A DNA stretch of 64,000 bases, from the NCBI GenBank assembly GCA_963730065.1, contig CAVSQL010000010.1:85877-149876 (forward strand), in the 5' to 3' direction. This stretch comes from UBA9676 sp963730065 (GTDB lineage: Bacteria; Actinomycetota; Actinomycetes; Streptosporangiales; Streptosporangiaceae). Both the position numbers and the translations under genes were made by a program. The notes below the pieces were generated by a model. That model did not search any database and had not been told where the DNA came from. It saw only the letters and a program-made list of their open reading frames with translations. This document shows positions 28,740-34,802 of this stretch, piece by piece; position 1 is the stretch's first letter, and each line of letters begins with the position of its first letter.

Positions 28740-28982
28740 CTACAGATCAAGCTCTGCTTTGACCTGCTCCCAGGGGATCGGCTCGCCAGGCTCGTCCATG
28801 GCCACGTCAGCCTCGGCGGCATCTTCGGCAGCGCGGAGAGCCTCGATCACCGATTCCGGAACGATGGCGGCCACGCGCTCACCGTGAACAGTGAGATGGG
28901 TGATGACGCCACGGCGAGCCAGCTCGACCGCCTGCTCGACGGCTGGGCTGCCGACCGGGAGATCGCGTGCGGGCTCGCTCAT
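28740..28982 (-). CDS. Phd/YefM-like antitoxin
   Basis: 80 residues from the ATG at 28982; an in-frame GTG lies at 29006. The pattern AVELARRGVITHLTVHGERV, then AAIVPESVIEALRAAED, is that of the DNA-binding part of Phd/YefM-type antitoxins, followed by an acidic tail (DEPGEPIPWEQVKAELDL) that would wrap the toxin. The stop is 2 bp before the toxin start. It appears intact although its partner is truncated. Confidence 0.8.
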   Translation of the reverse strand: MSEPARDLPVGSPAVEQAVELARRGVITHLTVHGERVAAIVPESVIEALRAAEDAAEADVAMDEPGEPIPWEQVKAELDL

Positions 28983-29047
28983 ACGGGCAACTGTAGAGAC
29001 TGTCACTGCACGCCGTGAAATACAGCCGGCAGCTCAAGGGACCAAGT

Positions 29048-29135
29048 GGACGAACCGAACCCGCACCCGCCAGGCCGTCAGAGCTTCTGTTAGCAATCCG
29101 TTAGCAGGCCAGATCGGTAAAGATGATCAATGAGG
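29048..29135 (+). pseudogene. tyrosine integrase, extreme 3' remnant
   Basis: The plus strand reads QAVRASVSNPLAG followed by a stop, the same ending as the better preserved integrase fragment at 30.64-30.90 kb (QAITASVSKPVSKP). The DNA also matches around GCTTCTGTTAGCAA and GTTAGCA. It is directly followed by a tRNA-Phe-like 3' fragment, as expected for an attachment-site junction. Confidence 0.55.
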
Positions 29136-29153
29136 CGTTTCGCCTGGTCAAGC

Positions 29154-29199
29154 TGGTGGTCAGGGGCGGGGTCGAACCGTCGGCCTGTCCGCTTTTGGG
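29154..29199 (-). repeat. tRNA-Phe 3'-end-like fragment (attachment site remnant)
   Basis: The minus strand reads a T-loop (GGTTCGACC) and the acceptor 3' strand CCTGACC-ACCA, as in the 3' end of a tRNA. The 5' half of the tRNA is absent and the T-stem has a mismatch, so it is not a working gene. It parallels the fragment at 30894. Confidence 0.6.
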
Positions 29200-29260
29200 G
29201 ACAGGCACTCCCCTAGGTCCAGGCTGCCGTCAAGGCGAGATGTGCGATCCGCGTGCGACC

Positions 29261-30526
29261 TCAGTGCGTGTGCCTGAGCGGCTCCACGCTGGTGCCGGTC
29301 GCGATCCATACGAAGACGTGCGCGGGCTCGAACGCATGATGGACGGCATCGACCAGATCGCCCTGCACGGTGTCCAGGTCAACCGTCCCGCGCAACCGCG
29401 CAGTAAACGCAGCCACCACCGCCTCGGCATCGTACTTTGCCCGGTTGAACCGGCGGTCCACCAGCCGCTGGACCCGCCTGCGCAGCGGGTTGAACAGCGC
29501 CGCGGCGGCCAGCGTCGAGGCCGCTACCGCCGCGGGGGAGGTGACCGGGAGCACATCGGTAGCCAGCAGCACCAGCCCGGCGAACACCCCGGCGAGCACC
29601 GCCGTGACGATCGTGTAGGTGATTACCCGGCTGATGATGCGGTCGATCTCATACAGTCGGTACTTCAGCACCGCGACCCCGACGCAGACCGGGAAAACGG
29701 CCATGCCGACAGCGCCGACCAGCTGCCAGGGGGATGAGGAATTGCCCGAGGCCAGCGAGCTAATGAGCACTGAGATCACGAAGACTGCAGCGCCGCTGTA
29801 AAGCCATTTGAGCTGCTGACGACGCTCACCGCCGGAGCGCCGGTACCTGGGTACCTGCACGACCAGCCAGGCAAGCAAGCTCGCAAAAACCGCGACGGCC
29901 GCGACGGACTGGAGGTCCCCCCACGCCCCGGCCGGGCTGACGAGACTGCCGCTGGCGTCGATGCGGATGTCATGCCCAGTAACGGCCGTGACGCCACTGG
30001 CCGAGGCCGCCAGCCCGAGCAGCACCCCGGCGACGATAAGGACCTCAGACACCCGCCGCCCGCGCCCTGGCGGCAGCCGCCCATCGGGGAACAGCCACAG
30101 GAAGATCGCGATAAGGACCAGCCAGATCGGCCAGCTACCCAGGAGCACTACCGCCGCCATTCCAAACGGCAGGGTCCCGTGATGCATCCGGTAGTCCAGG
30201 ACGGCGTAATCGCCGACGGGTGCGCCGCCGAACAAAAAGATCGCGAGCAGGAGCCACCCGATGGGATTACCTGGCCGGCGAGCCGCTACCAGGGCGCCGA
30301 CCACTGCTGCAGGGCTCGAGAATGCCGCGGCAGTCAGCCAGTCGGCCACCAGCTGGCGATCGCCCGCCAGCTGGTGGGTGAGCAGGTCGAGCGGCGCGTG
30401 GGCCAGGCCGAGCCCGAGCGTGAGCACGCCGAACGCGACCGCCGCCACTGGTGCCACTCGCCGCGAGCTCACGATCGTGCTCACCGGGATCCCCACCCCT
30501 TCGCCGGGCTGACCGGAATGGGCCAA
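29261..30526 (-). CDS. membrane protein, sensor-like, without kinase domain
   Basis: 421 residues from an ATG (or GTG at 30484). About ten hydrophobic segments include RRPGNPIGWLLLAIFLFGGA and LWLFPDGRLPPGRGR, a pattern known from the N-terminal membrane part of actinobacterial histidine kinases and related proteins. After the last membrane helix comes NPLRRRVQRLVDRRFNRAKY, typical of the linker that precedes a kinase or GAF domain, then about 50 residues and a stop. No HisKA or ATPase domain follows. It may sense a signal without a catalytic output, or be a stand-alone membrane protein. It is bracketed by two integrase/tRNA attachment remnants. Confidence 0.7.
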   Translation of the reverse strand: MAHSGQPGEGVGIPVSTIVSSRRVAPVAAVAFGVLTLGLGLAHAPLDLLTHQLAGDRQLVADWLTAAAFSSPAAVVGALVAARRPGNPIGWLLLAIFLFGGAPVGDYAVLDYRMHHGTLPFGMAAVVLLGSWPIWLVLIAIFLWLFPDGRLPPGRGRRVSEVLIVAGVLLGLAASASGVTAVTGHDIRIDASGSLVSPAGAWGDLQSVAAVAVFASLLAWLVVQVPRYRRSGGERRQQLKWLYSGAAVFVISVLISSLASGNSSSPWQLVGAVGMAVFPVCVGVAVLKYRLYEIDRIISRVITYTIVTAVLAGVFAGLVLLATDVLPVTSPAAVAASTLAAAALFNPLRRRVQRLVDRRFNRAKYDAEAVVAAFTARLRGTVDLDTVQGDLVDAVHHAFEPAHVFVWIATGTSVEPLRHTH

Positions 30527-30642
30527 CCCTACGTGCGGAGCGTTCCGGGACCGTTACGGGCATTGGTGCGCTCATTAGTGCCTGGCCACGATCGACCGCG
30601 GAAGCTTCGCGGCGTCACCATGTGCGGCCAGCCACGCGCTCC

Positions 30643-30890
30643 CACATGCACGATCTGCACCACTTGCACGCGACCGCGTTGCTTCTGGCCGGGGTTCCTG
30701 TGCACGTGGTGGCGGCCCGGCTTGGCCACGCCGACCCAGCCGTGACCTTTCGCGTCCACTCTCACGTTCTGCGCGAGCATGCAGCCGGTGTCGGGGACAT
30801 CTTCACCCAGGCCATCACGGCTTCTGTTAGCAAACCCGTTAGCAAGCCGGAGCGGCAGAGATCATCAAGCAAGCGTTTCACCTGGTCAAA
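30643..30890 (+). pseudogene. tyrosine recombinase (phage/ICE integrase), C-terminal fragment
   Basis: The frame reads MHDLHHLHATALLLAGVPVH, VVAARLGHADPAVTFRVHSH, VLREHAAGVGDIFTQAI. This is the catalytic end of an XerC/integrase-type enzyme, with the HxLR-like box (here HDLHH, where an arginine is usual), the GH of LGHAD and a VHSH in place of the usual Y-containing motif (normally VYAH). The N-terminal 300 or so residues are missing. Altered catalytic residues and truncation make it inactive. Confidence 0.75.
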
Positions 30891-30893
30891 CCC

Positions 30894-30937
30894 GGTGGTC
30901 AGGGGCGGGGTCGAACCGCCGACCTTCCGCTTTTCAG
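30894..30937 (-). repeat. tRNA-Phe(GAA) 3' half, attachment site remnant
   Basis: Reading on the minus strand: anticodon loop CTGAAAA, anticodon 3' stem GCGGA, variable loop AGGTC, T-arm GGCGG-TTCGACC-CCGCC (a perfect stem) and acceptor strand CCTGACC-A. This is the 3' half of an actinobacterial tRNA-Phe with anticodon GAA. No 5' half precedes it. It lies just after the integrase fragment, as in the attP/attR end of an element integrated in a tRNA-Phe gene. Confidence 0.75.
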
Positions 30938-30989
30938 CCTCTGGTATCCCTGCGGTGACGCCCGTTCTGGGCGGAAAATCGGGTGTGGC

Positions 30990-31165
30990 TGCTGCCTGCT
31001 GACGCCGGTTGCTCCATGATCTTCGAGGTCGATTTTCAGCCGGGTGCCGGGAGCCAGCCGTGGGCCCTTCAGTGTCGCCGTGAGCACGAGGATCAGATTC
31101 CTCCAGTTGTCCCTGTGGCTCCTGCGGGCAGCAGCCGCCTTTTTATTCGGTCGAGGGCGAGGCAG
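30990..31165 (+). ncRNA. candidate IS110 bridge RNA region
   Basis: This 5' non-coding stretch lies immediately upstream of the IS110 transposase. In IS621 and other IS110 elements a bridge RNA that pairs with donor and target DNA is made from this position. The segment has no supported protein and contains self-complementary stretches such as GCCGGGTGCC. No structure was computed; the call rests on position and family knowledge. Confidence 0.3.
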
Positions 31166-31170
31166 GCCAG

Positions 31171-32439
31171 ATGCTCACAGAGACGCAGGACAACGAAGAG
31201 ATCATCGCGCGGGTCGCCGCGCTGGATATCGGCAAGGCCGAGCTGGTGTGCTGCGTGCGGGTCCCGGATGAGGACCGGCGCGGGCGGCGGCTGCAGGAGG
31301 TGGAGACGTACTCCACGATGACCCGGTCCCTGCTGGGTATGGCCGATCATCTGCGCTGCCTGGGGGTGACGCGGGTGGTGATGGAGGCGACTTCGGATTA
31401 CTGGAAGCCGGTGTTCTACCTGCTGGAGGCGGCCGGGTTCGAGACGTGGCTGGTGAATGCCAAGGACGTGAAGCACCTGCCCGGGCGCCCGAAGACCGAC
31501 AAATTAGATGCTGTCTGGCTGTGCAAGGTCGCCGAGCGGCAGATGATCCGGCCGAGTTTCGTGCCGCCTCCTCAGTTCCGGCGGCTGCGGGATGTCACTC
31601 GTTACCGTGCTGATCTGATAGGGGTGCGGACTGCGGAGAAGCAGCGGGCGGAAAAGCTGCTGGAGGACGCGCAGATCAAGCTGAGCGTGGTCGCCTCGGA
31701 CATCTTCGGGGTCTCCGGCCGGCAGATGCTGGCGGCGCTGATTGCCGGGGAGCGCGACCCCGCGGTGCTGGCGCAGATGGCACGGGCCGCGATGCGCGGC
31801 AAGATCACGGCGCTGCAGGAGGCGTTCACCGGCTACTTCACCGGCCACCACGCGTTCCTGCTGGAGAAGATGCTGGCCCGAGTGGATGCGATCGACGCCG
31901 ATCTCGCCGCGCTCGATACCAAGATCGAGCAGATGATCGCCCCTTTCGCCGCGGCGGCGCAGCGGCTGGATGAGATCCCCGGCATCAACGCCATCGCGGC
32001 ATGCGTGATCCTGGCCGAGATCGGGATCGACATGGACCGGTTCCCCACTGCCGGGCACCTGGTCTCCTGGGCCAAGTTCGCTCCCGGAGTCAAGGAGTCC
32101 GCCGGGAAGAAGAAGGGCAAGAACACCACCGGCCACGGCAACTCCTACCTGGCACGGGTGCTCGGCAACGCCGCCGTCTCCGCCGGGCGGACCGACACCT
32201 TCCTGGGAGAGCGATACCGGCGCATCGCCCGCCGGCGTGGCCGGAAGAAGGCCGTGGTCGCCATCGGCCGGTCCATCCTGGTCATCATCTGGCACCTGCT
32301 CGCCGACCCCGACGCCCGCTACACCGACCTGGGCAGCGACTTCTACGACACCCGCATCAACCCCGAACGCCGCAAGCACAACCACATCCGCCAGCTCGAA
32401 GCCCTCGGCTACACCGTCACCCTCGAACCCGCGGCCTGA
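31171..32439 (+). CDS. IS110 family transposase
   Basis: 422 residues, full length. The N-terminal RuvC-like DEDD domain shows ALDIGKAELV, VMEATSDYW and KTDKLDAVWL (the last with the paired aspartates). The C-terminal transposase_20 domain shows LDEIPGINAIAACVILAEIG and the serine-containing FAPGVKESAGKKKG, where the catalytic serine of IS110 enzymes lies. All key residues appear present, so the element may be active. Confidence 0.93.
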   Translation: MLTETQDNEEIIARVAALDIGKAELVCCVRVPDEDRRGRRLQEVETYSTMTRSLLGMADHLRCLGVTRVVMEATSDYWKPVFYLLEAAGFETWLVNAKDVKHLPGRPKTDKLDAVWLCKVAERQMIRPSFVPPPQFRRLRDVTRYRADLIGVRTAEKQRAEKLLEDAQIKLSVVASDIFGVSGRQMLAALIAGERDPAVLAQMARAAMRGKITALQEAFTGYFTGHHAFLLEKMLARVDAIDADLAALDTKIEQMIAPFAAAAQRLDEIPGINAIAACVILAEIGIDMDRFPTAGHLVSWAKFAPGVKESAGKKKGKNTTGHGNSYLARVLGNAAVSAGRTDTFLGERYRRIARRRGRKKAVVAIGRSILVIIWHLLADPDARYTDLGSDFYDTRINPERRKHNHIRQLEALGYTVTLEPAA

Positions 32440-32613
32440 CCGCGGCGCCAGCCCGCCCGGCTCCGCCGACGCCCCGCCGGGCGCTGCCGCGCGCCCACTA
32501 ACTCTCCGATTTTCGGATCAGGCGCATTCCCGGCGTGGCTGCATGTGGCTGGATGTGGCCTGACATCTGCCGGCATTGGCTTCCCGTTTGGCTCCCCAAT
32601 CTCGTTAGCCCGG

Positions 32614-33126
32614 CTAACGTTCGGTGACCTGGTCAGGCTGACGAATCGCGGCGCCATCACCGCTAGGCAGCTCCTGGCATACCTGCCGCACGGGCACACC
32701 CGCCCGGTCGGCGGCGGCGCGGATGTAGGCGACTGCTGCGAACAAGGCGTACTGCCAGAAGTCGTCGGTCTGCCACCAGACGACCTCCTCGAGCAGGTCC
32801 GGCTCGGCTCCCCCGTGCAGCGCCGCCACCGCCAGGACAGCGAACCGGAGCTTGCGCTTGTCCCGGCCACCGAACGTGCACTCGGACAGGAACCGATCCG
32901 CTATCCCCTCCAGGGCCACCGGATCGGCCCGGCTGGCCCCACACCGGTCCAGCGCCTCGGCGCCCAGGCGGAGGAACACCTCGCCCGGGAAGGTGTCGTT
33001 GCGAGGGTGCAAGGGCGCGAGCTCGCTTACGATCCCGAAGATGTCGGCGTCCCGGGCCAGCCCGGCGAGCAGGGTCCGGCGGGCGATGACTGTGTCCTGG
33101 GGCGCAGGGCGCTTGCTGGCGGGCAT
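32614..33126 (-). CDS. conserved hypothetical protein next to the toxin/antitoxin pair
   Basis: 170 residues, mainly helical, with an ATG start 77 bp from the divergent toxin gene. It has no catalytic motif I recognise. The middle (RFLSECTFGGRDKRKLRFAV) and the C-terminus (YIRAAADRAGVPVRQVCQEL) look well conserved because the latter recurs in copy 1. It may be a third component or regulator of the module, or an independent cargo gene. Confidence 0.6.
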   Translation of the reverse strand: MPASKRPAPQDTVIARRTLLAGLARDADIFGIVSELAPLHPRNDTFPGEVFLRLGAEALDRCGASRADPVALEGIADRFLSECTFGGRDKRKLRFAVLAVAALHGGAEPDLLEEVVWWQTDDFWQYALFAAVAYIRAAADRAGVPVRQVCQELPSGDGAAIRQPDQVTER

Positions 33127-33202
33127 ACCTCAACCGTAGGGCAGGACCGCCGGTCGCTGGCCGACCCTGGGCAGCCTGCCAGGAGTTTCGTAGTACGATT
33201 CT

Positions 33203-33459
33203 ATGGTGGAGGTTCTCCGCTCGGCCATGCGGCATGGCATCCCGGGCGAAGATATCCGCCACGCCATCGACAACGCTGTCGCCGTCGAGGAGGTCGGCGA
33301 CGACCCGGTGCGCTGGCTGGTGCTCGGACCCGACCGGGCCGGGAACCTGCTGGAACTGGTGGTGATGGACCGCCCGCCGGCCCGGCGGTCATCCACGCCA
33401 TGCCGATGCGGGCCGCATACCAGCGGCTGCTCCCGAAGGCCAGGCGAGAACAGGCATGA
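33203..33459 (+). pseudogene. BrnT-like toxin, one-base frameshift, copy 2
   Basis: The frame MVEVLRSAMRHGIPGEDIRH, VEEVGDDPVRWLVLGPDRAG, NLLELVVMDRP matches small actinobacterial toxins encoded before CopG-like antitoxins. At about 33375 one base is missing relative to copy 1 (CGCCCGCCGG against CGCCCCGTCGG), so the last third (PAVIHAMPMRAAYQRLLP) is in another frame. That third frame ends with a TGA that overlaps the antitoxin ATG. The start region TACGATTCTATG could be a -10 box of a leaderless transcript. Confidence 0.7.
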
Positions 33460-33728
33460 ACCACGGACACCACAAGGACGGCACGCCGATCACCGACGCC
33501 GGCGTCGAGGCCATGGCCGACGAGGCTGAGCAGGGTTATGACGTGGACACGCTGCTGCGCCGCCGCCGCGGCGGACGGCCCCCGCTGGGATCGGCGGCGG
33601 CCTCGGTCGAGTCGGTGCGCCTGGACCCCGAGCTCAAGCGCGCCCTGCTGGTGCGCGCCGCCCAAGAGCACGTCAGCGTTTCGGAAGTCATCCGGCGCGC
33701 CATCGGCGAATACCTGCGGGCCAGCTAA
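33456..33728 (+). CDS. ribbon-helix-helix (CopG-like) antitoxin, copy 2
   Basis: 90 residues, almost the same as the protein at 24100, with changes such as TDAGVEAM, DVDTLLRR and ALLVRAA. It has the RHH domain SVESVRLDPELKRALLVRAA followed by a helix-turn-helix of the dimer. ATGA overlap with the toxin frame. Intact while the toxin is frameshifted. Confidence 0.87.
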   Translation: MNHGHHKDGTPITDAGVEAMADEAEQGYDVDTLLRRRRGGRPPLGSAAASVESVRLDPELKRALLVRAAQEHVSVSEVIRRAIGEYLRAS

Positions 33729-33791
33729 CCGAGCGCCCCGCGCAGGCAAACCGCCAGGCACAGCGCGCCATGGCCAAGAAAGGATTCCGGG

Positions 33792-34139
33792 ATGGCCGGG
33801 CCAGGGTTGCCGGAACTGGACGTGGAACGGGTGCGCCGCTGGTGCCGCCAGCGCGTGCCCGGGCATCTCCGCGATCAGATCCGGGTGGAATGCGACGCCG
33901 GGCGCGGGCAGCTGACGATCGTAGAGTGCAGGCCGCCCTGGCGCAACGACATGGGTACCGCGTGGACCCGCTTCCCCATCGCCCGGCTGCGCTACACCAC
34001 GGCGGCCAGGCGGTGGTCACTGTACTGGCGCGACCGCAACCTGCGTTTCCACCGGTACGACCAGCTCCCGCCGTCGCCGCACGTCGACGACCTCCTCCAG
34101 GAGATCGACCACGACCCCACCGCCATCTTCTGGGGATAG
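33792..34139 (+). CDS. DUF3024 family protein
   Basis: 115 residues; AAAGGA lies before the ATG. The DUF3024 pattern is clear: VRRWCRQRVPGHLRDQIRVE, TIVECRPPW, RLRYTTAARRWSLYWRDRNL, RFHRYDQLPPSPHVDDLLQE and a C-terminal IDHDPTAIFWG. Function unknown. These small proteins often accompany mobile or toxin/antitoxin regions. A broken start of the same gene follows the antitoxin in copy 1. Confidence 0.8.
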   Translation: MAGPGLPELDVERVRRWCRQRVPGHLRDQIRVECDAGRGQLTIVECRPPWRNDMGTAWTRFPIARLRYTTAARRWSLYWRDRNLRFHRYDQLPPSPHVDDLLQEIDHDPTAIFWG

Positions 34140-34637
34140 CCGCCCCGCCCGGCGCCCACGCCTCAGCTCAGCGAATGACCGCCGCAGACGAGCGGCATCG
34201 CCTGCGGACTGGCCACACATTGTTGCCGACCTGCTCCCAGCTCCGCGCATGTAACCGCCGTTCTGCTCGCCGAGGAAACGTCTCGATCGTGGGCCGACTG
34301 CCACGCAGATCGTGGCTTTATGTGGCTGTGAAGGTTCGCGTGGCAGAAGGCGGTTGGTGCCCGGGGTTGTCTCGAGCTTGGCGGCCGGCCGCGGTCGCCG
34401 CCTTGATCGAACAGGCCGCCTCCGCGGTAGCTGCGCAGGCTCTCGCTGGTGCGGCACATCCCTGACCAGCCCACCGGCCGGGTAGTCGCGGCTGACGTGC
34501 ACCAGAGCGAAGAGCGTGAGCGGGAAGGCTCCTCCCACCGCGCCTGACCCGGTAGCTGCCGGTGCCAGCAAGTCCCGGTCGCCTGCCGCAAGGGCTGCCG
34601 GCACCGCGCCTGCTGACGCCGCGCCGGGCAACCCGGC
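34140..34637. other. Region without supported gene
   Basis: About 500 bp between DUF3024 and the small gene at 34638. Overlapping frames on both strands show no domain, signal or plausible start. No repeat or hairpin was recognised. Confidence 0.4.
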
Positions 34638-34802
34638 TCAGCCACCGAGGTAGAGTTCGCCGTCGCGCTCGGTCACCGGCACCGGCCCCAGCGGGAACAC
34701 CCGCGTGAGCAGGCGGTACCCGAAGCCAAGGGCGGGCACAGGCTGTTCGGTGTACTCCCGGCTGGGCGCGTGTGCCAGACGGTCGCGTGTGTGGGGCTTC
34801 AT
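34638..34802 (-). CDS. 54-residue protein coupled to the STAND regulator
   Basis: An ATG at 34802 overlaps the stop of the STAND gene (ATGA), and the frame runs 54 codons to a TGA. The peptide begins MKPHTRDRLAHAPSREYTEQ and ends with PVPVTERDGELYLGG; the middle is PVPALGFGYRLLTRVFPLGP. It has no signal peptide and no cysteine. Composition is protein-like and the stop-start overlap argues for co-translation with the STAND protein. I do not recognise a family. A role as partner, antitoxin-like regulator or peptide product of the STAND system is possible but speculative. Confidence 0.6.
   Translation of the reverse strand: MKPHTRDRLAHAPSREYTEQPVPALGFGYRLLTRVFPLGPVPVTERDGELYLGG

Larger units (their letters stand above)
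30990..32490 (+). mobile_element. IS110 family insertion sequence (approximate ends)
   Basis: An intact transposase with about 180 bp of left and 50 bp of right non-coding DNA. IS110 elements lack terminal inverted repeats and usually make no or only a short target duplication, so the ends cannot be fixed by eye. The right side abuts the leader of direct repeat copy 2, suggesting that insertion occurred at or next to the attachment-like sequence. Confidence 0.6.
32500..33840 (+). repeat. Direct repeat copy 2 of the toxin/antitoxin-DUF3024 unit (longer version)
   Basis: Same orientation as 23640-24500. It contains, in order, a leader with TGCATGTGGCTGG and CCCGTTTGGCTCCCC, a conserved minus-strand gene, a divergent toxin gene, the antitoxin and a DUF3024 gene. 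It shows the ancestral arrangement from which copy 1 lost about 560 bp. The toxin in this copy has a one-base frameshift. Confidence 0.8.

Noticed and set aside
29154..30937. Functional tRNA-Phe genes
   Set aside because: Only the 3' half is present in each case; the acceptor and D-arm 5' halves are missing and integrase remnants adjoin them.
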